A DNA stretch of 64,000 nucleotides from Oscillospiraceae bacterium (GTDB taxonomy: Bacteria > Bacillota > Clostridia > UMGS1810), in assembly GCA_021629085.1 (NCBI GenBank), contig JAJXRJ010000001.1, positions 54,948-118,947 on the forward strand, in the 5' to 3' direction. Below the pieces are notes generated by a model that had not been told where the DNA came from, searched no databases, and saw only the letters and a program-made list of their open reading frames with translations. Each line of letters starts with the position of its first letter. Position 1 is the first letter of the stretch. The translations under genes were made by a program, and so were the position numbers. Below, piece by piece: positions 7,234 to 16,176 of this stretch.

Positions 7234-8873
7234 CGGAAGCCTTGTTACAATCTATGTCTTTGGAAGAAAAAGTGGGCCAGCTTTGCGTCCCCATTTTGCA
7301 GTCTGGTGAAATTACGCCGGAAATCGAGCGGGCGATCACGAAAATCGGTGTGGGTATGATTCGGTTTTGCCCCGACGCGGAATTTGACAATGCCAGCAAA
7401 ATTGTCGGCAAACCAAACCGTTACCGCACGCCGTCGGAAATGGCGGCATTCACCAACGAAATGCAGGCGCTTGCAAAGAAAACGCCGCATCAGATTCCAC
7501 TGCTCATTGCCGTGGACCAAGAAGGCGGTACCCGAAGCGACGTCAACCGCGCGGGTGCGGCCGTGTATGCCAGCCATATGTGCTTTGGCGTGGCAAACGA
7601 TCCCGATCTCACCTACCGCGTTGCCAAGGCGACCGCAGAGGAATTTGCCGCAATGGGTATCAACCTGGTGCAGGCGCCGATTCTAGACGTATTCCGCCGT
7701 CCAGGCTATAAAACCATGAAGGCCGCCACCTTTGGCGAAGATGTGACGCTTGTGACCAAACATGCCGCAGCCATGCAGCGCGGATTCCGCGACGGCGGGA
7801 TTTTGGCGATGGTCAAGCACTTTCCCGGCTACGGCTCCATTGCCACCGACGCGCACAAGGGCGTGGCGGAAATTACAAAGCCGCTGGAGCTGTTAGAATG
7901 CGAGGATGTGGCGCCATTAGTATCTTTAATGCAGGATGACGGCGTGGACGCCGTGATGGCGGGGCACGCGATTGTAAAATGCCTGGATGCCGAATATCCG
8001 GCAACCCTTTCAAAAGCGGTAATCAATGATTATTTGCGCGGCAAACTGGGATTTGACGGCGTGGTGGAAACCGATGCCATGCGCATGCGCGCCATTCAAG
8101 ACCGGTTTGGCACGGCAGCCGCATCCGTCATGGCCATTAACGCCGGCTGTGATTTGGTGTTGCTGCGCGGCAATGAAGCGCACTTTATGGAAGGCTACGA
8201 AGCCATTTTAAACGCCGCAAAAACGGGCGAGATTTCTGAAAAAACACTGGACGATGCTGTACGCCGCGTGCTTACCCTCAAAGAAAAAGCAGGGCTTTTT
8301 AAATCTGCCGTAACCGACCCCAACCAGGCGGACAAGGTGGTTGGATGCCCTGCGCACCGCGAAGCGCTCAAAGAATTGGCGCGCCGTTCCGTATCCGTTG
8401 TCAAGCGCGAAGATTTGCCGCTTGATAAAAATAACGACGCTAAAATTCTGGTGGTTGCGCCCGAGCCGCAAAAAATTGCGGCAGCAACGGACCCCATCCA
8501 GTCTGTGGATATGCTGGTGCGCGCTATCAAAGCACATCACGAAAACACAGAGGGCTATATCCCCGATTTGGAGCCAACCGATGAACAGATTCAAACGGCA
8601 GTAAACCTGGCAAAAAATGCAGATATCATTGTGTTTGCCTCCTGTAACGCAATTTTATACGAATCGCAGGTTACGCTGGCCGAAAAATTGTCCGGCATTG
8701 GGAAACTGCTTGTGGTTGTGGCGATGGAATCTCCGTTGGACTGCATCCACATGCCGTTTGTAAAAAACTATATTTGCACCTATGGCGTGGCAAACGACTG
8801 GGCAGTGGAAGCTGCTGCCTGCCTGTTTGGAAAGTCCGCTGGAAATGCGGTTGCTCCTATTGCGCTTTCCTAA
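7230..8873 (+). CDS. nagZ: GH3 beta-N-acetylhexosaminidase (NagZ-like)
   Basis: 547 aa. The GH3 N-terminal barrel includes VDQEGG (95-100), the KHFPG motif (196-200) and the NagZ-type Asp-x-His dyad at Asp207/His209. The nucleophile is Asp282 in VETDAM. Residues about 370-545 form the GH3 C-terminal alpha/beta domain. No signal peptide is visible, so it probably removes GlcNAc from muropeptides or chito-oligosaccharides inside the cell. The start ATG overlaps the stop of the HAD gene. An active beta-glucosidase is less likely because the Asp-x-His dyad is the hexosaminidase hallmark. Confidence 0.85.
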   Translation: MTEALLQSMSLEEKVGQLCVPILQSGEITPEIERAITKIGVGMIRFCPDAEFDNASKIVGKPNRYRTPSEMAAFTNEMQALAKKTPHQIPLLIAVDQEGGTRSDVNRAGAAVYASHMCFGVANDPDLTYRVAKATAEEFAAMGINLVQAPILDVFRRPGYKTMKAATFGEDVTLVTKHAAAMQRGFRDGGILAMVKHFPGYGSIATDAHKGVAEITKPLELLECEDVAPLVSLMQDDGVDAVMAGHAIVKCLDAEYPATLSKAVINDYLRGKLGFDGVVETDAMRMRAIQDRFGTAAASVMAINAGCDLVLLRGNEAHFMEGYEAILNAAKTGEISEKTLDDAVRRVLTLKEKAGLFKSAVTDPNQADKVVGCPAHREALKELARRSVSVVKREDLPLDKNNDAKILVVAPEPQKIAAATDPIQSVDMLVRAIKAHHENTEGYIPDLEPTDEQIQTAVNLAKNADIIVFASCNAILYESQVTLAEKLSGIGKLLVVVAMESPLDCIHMPFVKNYICTYGVANDWAVEAAACLFGKSAGNAVAPIALS

Positions 8874-8908
8874 ACATCTTCTTTTTACAGAGAAAAATCA
8901 AAGCGATA

Positions 8909-10750
8909 TTACGACAGCTCAAACATCCCATGATATAACTGGTAGTATTCGCCTTGTTGTGCGAGCAGTTCCTCATGGCTGCCGCGTTCAATAATATGCC
9001 CGTGCTCCAGCACCATAATGGCGTCTGCATTGCGGACAGTGGAGAGCCTATGCGCAATGACAAAAACAGTACGCCCTTCCATAAGACGGTCCATTCCCTT
9101 TTCTATCAATGCTTCGGTACGGGTGTCAATGCTGCTGGTCGCCTCGTCCAAGATCAAAACGGGCGGGTTCGCCGCGGCCGCGCGGGCAATTGCCAGCAGC
9201 TGCCGCTGCCCCTGCGACAGATTGGCGCCGTCCGCTGTCACCATGGTCTGATATCCATCGGGCAGACGGCGGATAAAGGAATGGGCATTCGCAATTTTGG
9301 CGGCCTGTATCACTTCCTCGTCGGTTGCATCCAATTTGCCAAAGCGGATATTATCGGCAATCGTCCCTGTGAACAGATGCGTGTCCTGCAAAACGATCCC
9401 CAAAGAGCGGCGCAGGGAATCTTTGCGGATTTCGCGTACATCAATCCCGTCATAGACAATGCATCCCTGCTGCACATCATAGAACCGGTTGATGAGATTG
9501 GTAATGGTCGTTTTTCCCGCGCCAGTGGAGCCCACAAAGGCAATTTTTTGTCCCGGCTTGGCATAAAGGCTGATGTCATGCAGTATCATATGGCCATCAT
9601 CATATCCGAAGCTGACATTCTGAAAACGGACATCCCCCCGCAGGGGCACCAAATGTCCGTCCACGCTCTGCCATGCCCAGCTTCCAGTAACCTCTCTGCA
9701 GGCGGCCAAAGCACCATTTTCCATGCGGACATTGACCAGTTCCGTCTTGCCCGCATCAACTTCAGGGGCTTTATACATCACCCCAAAAACGCGTTCCGCC
9801 CCCGCGAGCGCAGCAAGCAAAAAGTTGCTCTGCTGGGTAAACTGGTTGATGGGCAAAGCCGCCTGCCGCACAAAAACCAGATAGCTGGCAAGGCTCCCCA
9901 CATCTGTCTTGCCCTGTATGGCCATAATGCCGCCCAGCGCCGCAACAATTGCATAGTTGATATAGGAGATGCTGACCACTGCCGGAACCATGGTGGCAGC
10001 ATAGCTCTGGGCGCCGGTACCGGCTGCCCGGAGCTTTTCATTTTTCTGACGGAACAATTTTAAGTTTTCAGCCTCATGGTTGAAGACTTTCACCACCTTC
10101 TGCCCATTGACCATCTCCTCAATGTAACCGTCCAATTCCCCCAATGCGGCTTGCTGGCGGCTGTAATATGCTTTGCTGCGCTGTCCGCTGTATCGGATAT
10201 ATAAAAACATTGCAACATAGCACACCAGTACAATCAGGGAAAGCTGCCAGTTTAAAACAAATAGCAGCACAATGGTTCCCACCATCTGGATAAAGCTCTG
10301 TATCACCATTGCAAAACTGTTGTTGAGCGCATCTGAAATCGTGTCAATATCGTTCGTGTAGTAACTCATGACATCACCATGGCGGTGTGTATCAAAAAAG
10401 CGCAGCGGAAGCTTTTGCATATGCGCAAATAAATCACGCCGGATATCATACAAAACCTTCTGTGCCGCCCGGACCATAGTCTGTGTATAACCGTAAGCAG
10501 ACAAAACGCCCAGTCCAAAAATACCGGCTGTGAGCGCAACGCCCGCAAGCAGGGACTGGATGTCCCCAGAGGCAAGATGGTTGACCACTGGACGAATCAT
10601 ATAAGTGCCAAGCAGGTTGGCAAGCGCGCTGACCGTCACCAATACCGCCACAATTAACAGTAAAAATTTATGACGCCCCATATAAGAAAACAAGGTGCAC
10701 AAAGTAGACCATAAGTTTTTCGGCCGTTTACCGGCAGGCTTCTGTGCCAT
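8909..10750 (-). CDS. ABC exporter half-transporter, catalytic-site subunit
   Basis: 613 aa. A type I exporter transmembrane domain with six helices (about 20-330) is followed by a nucleotide-binding domain with Walker A GSTGAGKTT, signature LSQGQRQ and Walker B VLILDEATSS with the catalytic Glu intact. The transmembrane-NBD linker (about 340-390) is longer than usual. It overlaps the 583-aa partner by 23 nt. Together they should form a heterodimeric multidrug or lipid exporter of the BmrCD / TM287-288 kind. Confidence 0.88.
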   Translation of the reverse strand: MAQKPAGKRPKNLWSTLCTLFSYMGRHKFLLLIVAVLVTVSALANLLGTYMIRPVVNHLASGDIQSLLAGVALTAGIFGLGVLSAYGYTQTMVRAAQKVLYDIRRDLFAHMQKLPLRFFDTHRHGDVMSYYTNDIDTISDALNNSFAMVIQSFIQMVGTIVLLFVLNWQLSLIVLVCYVAMFLYIRYSGQRSKAYYSRQQAALGELDGYIEEMVNGQKVVKVFNHEAENLKLFRQKNEKLRAAGTGAQSYAATMVPAVVSISYINYAIVAALGGIMAIQGKTDVGSLASYLVFVRQAALPINQFTQQSNFLLAALAGAERVFGVMYKAPEVDAGKTELVNVRMENGALAACREVTGSWAWQSVDGHLVPLRGDVRFQNVSFGYDDGHMILHDISLYAKPGQKIAFVGSTGAGKTTITNLINRFYDVQQGCIVYDGIDVREIRKDSLRRSLGIVLQDTHLFTGTIADNIRFGKLDATDEEVIQAAKIANAHSFIRRLPDGYQTMVTADGANLSQGQRQLLAIARAAAANPPVLILDEATSSIDTRTEALIEKGMDRLMEGRTVFVIAHRLSTVRNADAIMVLEHGHIIERGSHEELLAQQGEYYQLYHGMFELS

Positions 10751-12479
10751 CTTCTTCCTCTCCTTTCATCTGGGAATAATAGATTTCTTGATAAATGGGG
10801 TCGCTTTTTAACAGCTCCGTATGGGTGCCGCAGGCGTGAATCTTACCATCGTCCAAAATGAGAATCTGATCTGTATCCATCACGGACGTGACCCGCTGGG
10901 CAATGATGATTTTGGTTACATCTTTCAGCTTTGCCAGGGAACTCCGGATTTTTGCCTCAGTTGCGGTATCCACCGCACTGGTTGAATCGTCAAAAATTAG
11001 AATTTTCGGCTGTTTGAGCAACGCCCGCGCAATGCAGAGGCGCTGTTTCTGTCCGCCGGAAACATTGACCCCGCCCTGGCCCAAATCTGTTTCCAATCCC
11101 TGTGGCATCCGGCTTAGGAATTCGTCCGCACAGGCGTCCCGACAGGCTTGCCAAATGGTTTCGTCATCCGCCTTCTGGTTGCCCCAAAGCAGGTTTTCCC
11201 GAACAGTGCCGGAAAAAAGGACATTTTTTTGCAAAACGATGCCGACTGCGTCGCGCAAAGCGGTCAAATCATAGTCCCGCACATCCCTGCCCCCTACGCA
11301 GACACGGCCTTCCGACACATCATACAGGCGTGGGATGAGCTGTACCAGTGTGGTTTTTGCGGAGCCCGTCCCGCCTAAGATTCCAACTGTCTGGCCGGCG
11401 GGAATCTTAAAATTCACATCGGACAGCGCATATTCCTGTGCCTCCTCTTTGTACTTAAACGACACATTTTCAAAGGCAATGCTTCCATCTGGTATCACTG
11501 TTTCCGCGTTTTTTGCAGAAGAGAGGGTGGGCTGTTCGTCCAGCACCTCAGTGATACGCTTGGCGCTGGCCAGCGAACGGGTCAGCAGCAAAAACACATT
11601 GGAAATCATCATCAGGGAGTTCATCACCTGCATGACGTAACTCAAAAATCCGGTCAAGGCGCCTACCTGTAAATCGCCATGTAAAATCATACGGCCCCCA
11701 AACCACATAATGAGCACAATGGCGGTGTACATCACCAGCTGAAAGGCAGGCTGATTCAAAACCGCGTACTGAAACGTTTTCTGGCTGGCCTGCATCAGCT
11801 CCCCATTGACGCTTTCAAATTTTTCTTCTTCGTATTCCCCGCGTACAAATGCCTTTACTGCACGGATGGCGGTCAACCCTTCCTGCACCACGTTGTTCAG
11901 GCGGTCAACTGCCCGCTGCAGCCGGCCATACATGGGCGCAACCTTTCGCACAATCAGGTATAAAATGACTGCAAGAAGGGGTGTACTGACAAAAAAGACG
12001 AGGGAAAGCTTTGCGTTCATCATAAACGAAAGGCCAATCCCCATCACCAGCATGACCGGCCCGCGCACCATCGGGCGGAACCCGCCGTTGATGGCGTTTT
12101 GCAAAATGGTGACATCGGTGGTCATCCGCGTGACAAGAGAGGAGGTTTCAAAATGGTCCAGGTTTGCAAATGAATACTTCTGCACCTGCTCATACTGTGC
12201 CTCCCGAATTTGTGCGCCAAAGCCATAAGAAGCCCGCGCCGCAAACTTTGCATAGAGCAGGCCGGTTATCAACGCTAAAATCGCGCAAACTCCCATCTGC
12301 ACACCTTTTCCCCAGATAAACGCCACATCATGGTTCGCCACGCCAACATCAATGATATCCGCCATTAAAACGGGGATAACCAGTTCAAACCCGGTTTCCA
12401 CAATGACAAACAAAGCGCCCAGAAATAAATCCCTGCGGTAGCTGCCCAGATAGTGGAGCAATCGCTTTAGGTCATTCAT
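10728..12479 (-). CDS. ABC exporter half-transporter, degenerate-site subunit
   Basis: 583 aa. Six transmembrane helices precede an NBD with atypical Walker A GGTGSAKTT (Ala for the usual Gly), signature VSGGQKQR and Walker B ILIFDDSTSA, where Asp replaces the catalytic Glu. This is the known asymmetry of heterodimeric exporters: one composite ATP site is degenerate and pairs with the consensus Glu of the 613-aa partner. It overlaps the MarR gene by 8 nt and has AAGGAGGAG upstream of ATG 12479. It is expected to be induced with the regulator. Confidence 0.88.
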   Translation of the reverse strand: MNDLKRLLHYLGSYRRDLFLGALFVIVETGFELVIPVLMADIIDVGVANHDVAFIWGKGVQMGVCAILALITGLLYAKFAARASYGFGAQIREAQYEQVQKYSFANLDHFETSSLVTRMTTDVTILQNAINGGFRPMVRGPVMLVMGIGLSFMMNAKLSLVFFVSTPLLAVILYLIVRKVAPMYGRLQRAVDRLNNVVQEGLTAIRAVKAFVRGEYEEEKFESVNGELMQASQKTFQYAVLNQPAFQLVMYTAIVLIMWFGGRMILHGDLQVGALTGFLSYVMQVMNSLMMISNVFLLLTRSLASAKRITEVLDEQPTLSSAKNAETVIPDGSIAFENVSFKYKEEAQEYALSDVNFKIPAGQTVGILGGTGSAKTTLVQLIPRLYDVSEGRVCVGGRDVRDYDLTALRDAVGIVLQKNVLFSGTVRENLLWGNQKADDETIWQACRDACADEFLSRMPQGLETDLGQGGVNVSGGQKQRLCIARALLKQPKILIFDDSTSAVDTATEAKIRSSLAKLKDVTKIIIAQRVTSVMDTDQILILDDGKIHACGTHTELLKSDPIYQEIYYSQMKGEEEDGTEACR

Positions 12480-12921
12480 GTGCAGTCTCCTCCTTTCTAC
12501 CTTGCTGCATTTTTAAATTTTGATAAGCGCGGGAAAGATACTGCCCAAAGGCCATCCGTTCCTGTTCCGTAAAGCCCTGCAGCATCATATCCTCCATTTC
12601 CCGGCAGTGGGTTTGCCAAACTTCGTTTGCCGCACGCCCTTTTTCTGTCAGCTCCACAATATCTGACCTGCGGTTGCGTTCATCTGCGCGGCAAGTGACA
12701 AAACCAGCCTTTCCCATGCTGTCCAGCATGCGGCTGACCGCAGCAGGATCGATTTCGAAGTAACCGGCAAGCTCCCGCTGCCGGCAGGACCCGTGTTCTG
12801 CTAAATAGGCGACCAGCTTCGGCTGCCCGGTGCCAAGCCCGATTTCTCCGACATAGGGGCGTAAATAATTGCGCTGTGCGTGAGATAACCGATATAATAA
12901 CATATGGAATGTCCGTTCCAC
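12472..12921 (-). CDS. MarR-family transcriptional regulator
   Basis: 149 aa from GTG 12921, chosen because AAGGAGGAG lies just upstream (12937-12929). The frame is open to ATG 12975, but that extension is merely translated operator (a repeated IIDMS) and lies upstream of the RBS. The winged helix-turn-helix is visible around residues 45-110 (CRQRELAGYFEIDPAAVSRM, then the wing). It is the first gene of the exporter operon and probably an autorepressor released by exporter substrates. Confidence 0.88.
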   Translation of the reverse strand: MERTFHMLLYRLSHAQRNYLRPYVGEIGLGTGQPKLVAYLAEHGSCRQRELAGYFEIDPAAVSRMLDSMGKAGFVTCRADERNRRSDIVELTEKGRAANEVWQTHCREMEDMMLQGFTEQERMAFGQYLSRAYQNLKMQQGRKEETAHE

Positions 12922-12935
12922 TTTTGCACTCCTCC

Positions 12936-12991
12936 TTGACATGTCAATAATTGACATGTCAATTATACGCCGCACATAAAATATATGTCAA
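12936..12991 (-). promoter_or_regulatory. marR-exporter promoter with twin palindromic operators
   Basis: On the minus strand TTGACA (12991-12986), an 18-nt spacer and TATAAT (12967-12962) form a near-consensus promoter. Two identical 12-bp perfect palindromes TTGACATGTCAA occupy 12951-12962 and 12936-12947, from the -10 box across the likely start site up to the RBS. This is a textbook arrangement for MarR autorepression. The rest of 12922-13231 holds only this element and the spoIIA terminator. Confidence 0.85.
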
Positions 12992-13095
12992 GTAAATTTT
13001 TGGCTATAATTTATTGATTTCTGGCCACAATTTCTGGCATTTTTGACAAAGGCGCCTTATGTGGAAGTCTAAATTGTCCAATTGTCTGCGCATAA

Positions 13096-13130
13096 CAAAA
13101 GAGATACAGACGCTGTCTGTATCTCTTTTG
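13096..13130 (-). terminator. Terminator of the spoIIA operon
   Basis: 16-bp perfect arms (13096-13111 and 13115-13130) with a 3-nt loop lie about 100 nt after the sigF stop. The arm ends in CTTTTG, so it is T-rich but lacks a long T tract. Confidence 0.65.
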
Positions 13131-13231
13131 CCTCACACCCGATCCGCTGATCAATGGCAATGGGTTTCACCCCTTCCCGATTGCCAATTTATTCAACCAC
13201 TGACGAGAGGTTCTTCTTTTATAAGGGGTTT

Positions 13232-13951
13232 TTATACAATCAATTCTTTCATATGGTTTAGAATTTTCTTTTCTAAACGGGACACTTGCACCTGGGAAAT
13301 TCCAAGCATTTTTGCAATTTCACTTTGCGTTTTGCCCTTAAAATAGCGCAGGATAATAATGCTTTTATCCCGTTTTTCCAGCGATTTTATCGCCTGTCCC
13401 AACGCAATCCGGTCAATAATTTCATTTTCGCCTGAGCTTGCGCGCGCAATTTTATCAATTAAAAACATGGGTGATTTGTCGCCCTCATTGATGGATTTAT
13501 AAAGAGATTCCGGCGCGGCATTGGCCTCCAGCGCCACGGCGAGGTCTTCCACGTGTTCCCCCAGCCGCTCAGCAATTTCTGAAAGCTTGGGATCGCGCCC
13601 CAGTTCATTTTCTAAAATTTCCTTGGTAATTTTTGCCTTGGACGCGAGCTCCTTTAGATGCCGGCTGACTTTAATCATACCATCGTCACGCAAAAAGCGT
13701 TTAATTTCTCCCATAATCATAGGAACGGCGTAGGTGGAAAATTTCACATCAAACGCGGGGTCAAAATTTTTAATGGCCTTTATAATGCCAATACATCCAA
13801 TTTGAAACAAATCCTCCAAATCGTGACCACGGTTGGAAAATTTACGTACCACGCTCCACACAAGGCCAATATTGGAATTGACAATTTGTTCTTCCGAATG
13901 CTTGTCGCCTGCCTTGGCCTGCCGGATCAGCTCTATGATATTGTCATTCAC
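13232..13951 (-). CDS. sigF: Forespore sigma factor sigma-F
   Basis: 239 aa from GTG 13951. Sigma-70 region 2 (with DLFQIGCIGIIKAIKNFD), region 3 and region 4.2 (KTQSEIAKMLGISQVQVSR) are all present. Its position after spoIIAA and spoIIAB identifies it as sigma-F rather than sigma-G. It directs early forespore transcription and is held inactive by SpoIIAB until SpoIIAA releases it. It starts 22 nt after the spoIIAB stop. Confidence 0.95.
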   Translation of the reverse strand: MNDNIIELIRQAKAGDKHSEEQIVNSNIGLVWSVVRKFSNRGHDLEDLFQIGCIGIIKAIKNFDPAFDVKFSTYAVPMIMGEIKRFLRDDGMIKVSRHLKELASKAKITKEILENELGRDPKLSEIAERLGEHVEDLAVALEANAAPESLYKSINEGDKSPMFLIDKIARASSGENEIIDRIALGQAIKSLEKRDKSIIILRYFKGKTQSEIAKMLGISQVQVSRLEKKILNHMKELIV

Positions 13952-13972
13952 ACCCGTTCACCATCCGCATTC

Positions 13973-14404
13973 TCAGAGTTTGTCCGCGCCAATTGTCTTT
14001 TCCATGGTCACCTTGGTGCCCACGCCGAGAATGGATTCCACCTTCACCTCATCCATAAACGTCTCCATTACGGTAAATCCCATCCCTGAGCGCTCCTGCT
14101 CCGGATTGGTCGTAAACATGGGCTGCATTGCCTGCTTAACGTCTTTGATTCCCTTTCCATTGTCCTTTACTGTAATGGTAAGCAGGTCGTCTTTTAAGGC
14201 GCAGTTTATGTATACAATTCCTCTTTTATCGGCATATCCATGTACAATGCTGTTGGTGACTGCCTCTGACACTGCGGTTTTGATATCGGCAATTTCTTCA
14301 ATGGTGGGATCGGCCTGCGCGGCAAATGCCGCAACAGCGGCACGGGCAAACGCCTCGTTTTCCGACTTGCTCAAAAAATCGATGTTTACTTCATTTTCTC
14401 TCAT
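13973..14404 (-). CDS. spoIIAB: Anti-sigma-F factor / serine kinase SpoIIAB
   Basis: 143 aa, GHKL ATPase fold: N-box EAVTNSIVHGY, G1 box VKDNGKGI and G2 region RSGMGFTVM. It binds sigma-F in the predivisional cell and phosphorylates SpoIIAA. RBS GGGGGAAAG precedes ATG 14404. Second gene of the spoIIA operon. Confidence 0.95.
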   Translation of the reverse strand: MRENEVNIDFLSKSENEAFARAAVAAFAAQADPTIEEIADIKTAVSEAVTNSIVHGYADKRGIVYINCALKDDLLTITVKDNGKGIKDVKQAMQPMFTTNPEQERSGMGFTVMETFMDEVKVESILGVGTKVTMEKTIGADKL

Positions 14405-14416
14405 CCGTCTTTCCCC

Positions 14417-14752
14417 CTATACCGCTTTTAAGGCATCGTCAATGGTTTTTGAAACCGAAACAATTTTTTGGATGCCCGATATATTTAAAATTCTATCCAC
14501 ATTTTTGGTGGACGACACAATGGCTACGTTGCCGCCCAGCGATTTTAACATTTTATAGCGGCCAATGATAATACCAATGCCGGAGCTGTCCATAAAGCTT
14601 AAGCTGGAAAAATCAAAAATCAAATTTTTAACATTTTCAGTTGTAATTTTATAGTCCAGTTTTTCGCGCACCGCGCCGGCCGCGTGATGATCCAGCTCAC
14701 CCGTAATTTTGGCAATCAGCGTGGCGCCTTTGCTCTGAAATATAATTTGCAA
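14417..14752 (-). CDS. spoIIAA: Anti-anti-sigma factor SpoIIAA
   Basis: 111 aa STAS-domain protein. The phosphorylation site is the Ser in SFMDSSGIG (Ser57, or its neighbour Ser56). Dephosphorylated SpoIIAA displaces sigma-F from SpoIIAB. The start is TTG 14752, with GGGAGGG about 8 nt upstream. No convincing sigma-H promoter could be placed in the short gap to folC. Confidence 0.94.
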   Translation of the reverse strand: MQIIFQSKGATLIAKITGELDHHAAGAVREKLDYKITTENVKNLIFDFSSLSFMDSSGIGIIIGRYKMLKSLGGNVAIVSSTKNVDRILNISGIQKIVSVSKTIDDALKAV

Positions 14753-14817
14753 AATTGATCCCTCCCAATTCCATACGCTTTATAGGTTCTCTCCTTCCTT
14801 GTCCATTCCTTCGGTGA

Positions 14818-14866
14818 AAAATAAGAGGTTTTGTCAAACCCCCAAAAAGTTCTCGACAAAACCTCT
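14818..14866 (-). terminator. Terminator of folC that contains its stop codon
   Basis: On the minus strand a 12-bp arm (14866-14855) pairs perfectly with 14835-14824 and is followed by TATTTTT. The folC TGA at 14836-14834 falls at the base of the second arm, so translation would have to clear before the hairpin forms. Confidence 0.8.
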
Positions 14867-16132
14867 CACATATCCACATAAATATAAGGAGCCACACACC
14901 AAAACCGCCCCTTCCGGCCCGCAAAGCTGTGCTGCAATGCGGATCGCCTGGCAGGGGTCGGGTTCCAGTCGCACCGTTTGACAGACTGTTTTTGCATAGG
15001 AAAATACACTTTCTACGTCCTTCTGCCGCTCGCTGGGGACGCTGGTTACAATGAGTACGTCCGGTAGCGTTCCAATTTCTAATAGGGCCGCCTGATAGTC
15101 CTTATCATTTAACATCCCCACCACACACACCAGCCGTTTTTTAGAAAGCAGACGCTTTGCGGTATGTGCAAACGCCCGCATGCCATCTAAATTGTGCGCA
15201 CCGTCCAGCACAAACAGCGGATGTTTCCAAAACACCTCAAACCTGCATTTCCACCTTGCGGCTTTCAACCCGCTCAAAATGGCCTGCTCTGATACCTGCC
15301 ACCGATCCGGCAAACGGCGGATGGCCTCTATGGCGGTGAGCGCATTGTAAATTTGATGCTCACCTACAAGACGGATGTGCAAATCCTTTTGTGTATCGAT
15401 ATCAAACACACTCCCCGAAAGCCCGCTTGATGTTACCGAAAGCGTTGAAAGATCGGGCGTATACACCGGAACGCCGATTGCTTCAGCAATTTTTTCAACC
15501 ACATCCCGCGCACGGGCGTCTTGTTTGGGATACAACACTGCCGGGCTGCCGGGCTTTAAAATGCCCGCTTTTTGTGCGGCAATTTTTTCCACCGTATCGC
15601 CTAGATATTTTGTATGGTCCAGGCCGATTTCCGTAATTACGCACACTTCCGGATGCTCAATCACATTGGTGCAGTCCAAAAGCCCGCCCACGCCCGTTTC
15701 CAGCACCACAATGTCACACGATTGTTCCGCAAAATACAAAAACGCAATGGCCATAATCACTTCAAACGAAATGGGATAAATGCCGCGTGCATTTAGCGTC
15801 TCCATGCATGCCTGCACACGCGCGGTGAAACGAATGAGATCGGCGTCCGAAATTTCGCGCTGGTCAATCTGTATCCGCTCATGAAACCGCTCAATGTAAG
15901 GCGAGATAAACAGTCCCGTTTTATAGCCGGCACGCGTAAAGATACTGGACAGATAGCTGCACACCGAGCCCTTGCCATTTGTGCCCGCCACGTGAACAAA
16001 CCGCAGCTTTTCCTGCGGGTTTCCCAAACACTCCAGCATAAAGCGGATATTATCCAGGCCGGATTTTTTCCCAAATTTGTGTAAACCATGAATCCACAAA
16101 AGACATTCATCGATGTTCAAATTTAATTCCAC
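14834..16132 (-). CDS. folC: Folylpolyglutamate synthase / dihydrofolate synthase
   Basis: Up to 432 aa. The Mur-ligase-type P-loop is VAGTNGKGSV, followed by the family segment TGLFISPYIERFHERI; the C-terminal ligase domain includes LDGAHNLDGM. It adds glutamate to folates, and possibly to dihydropteroate. The frame allows GTG 16132, but the better start may be TTG 16120. AAGGTGG then lies 7 nt upstream, and the protein begins MNIDECLLWIHGL like its relatives. It lies after valS, separated by a terminator. Confidence 0.93.
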   Translation of the reverse strand: MELNLNIDECLLWIHGLHKFGKKSGLDNIRFMLECLGNPQEKLRFVHVAGTNGKGSVCSYLSSIFTRAGYKTGLFISPYIERFHERIQIDQREISDADLIRFTARVQACMETLNARGIYPISFEVIMAIAFLYFAEQSCDIVVLETGVGGLLDCTNVIEHPEVCVITEIGLDHTKYLGDTVEKIAAQKAGILKPGSPAVLYPKQDARARDVVEKIAEAIGVPVYTPDLSTLSVTSSGLSGSVFDIDTQKDLHIRLVGEHQIYNALTAIEAIRRLPDRWQVSEQAILSGLKAARWKCRFEVFWKHPLFVLDGAHNLDGMRAFAHTAKRLLSKKRLVCVVGMLNDKDYQAALLEIGTLPDVLIVTSVPSERQKDVESVFSYAKTVCQTVRLEPDPCQAIRIAAQLCGPEGAVLVCGSLYLCGYVRGFVENFLGV

Positions 16133-16137
16133 CTTAC

Positions 16138-16160
16138 AAAAAGGGCGGATTGCTCCGCCC
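16138..16160 (-). terminator. Terminator after valS
   Basis: On the minus strand GGGCGGA (16160-16154) pairs with TCCGCCC (16149-16143), with a 4-nt loop and a TTTTT tail. It directly precedes folC. Confidence 0.75.
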
Positions 16161-16176
16161 CCATTTTTGTATCAAC

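Noticed and set aside
8954..10063. 369-aa plus-strand ORF opposite the ABC exporter gene
   Set aside because: Antisense to clear Walker and signature motifs; no independent support.
13059..13346. Plus-strand ORF across the spoIIA terminator
   Set aside because: It consists of the terminator hairpin and antisense of the sigF end; no RBS.
14753..14833. Possible sigma-H promoter for spoIIAA (GAAGGA and GGAAT elements)
   Set aside because: The only element pairs have wrong spacing, or place the start site inside the spoIIAA RBS.
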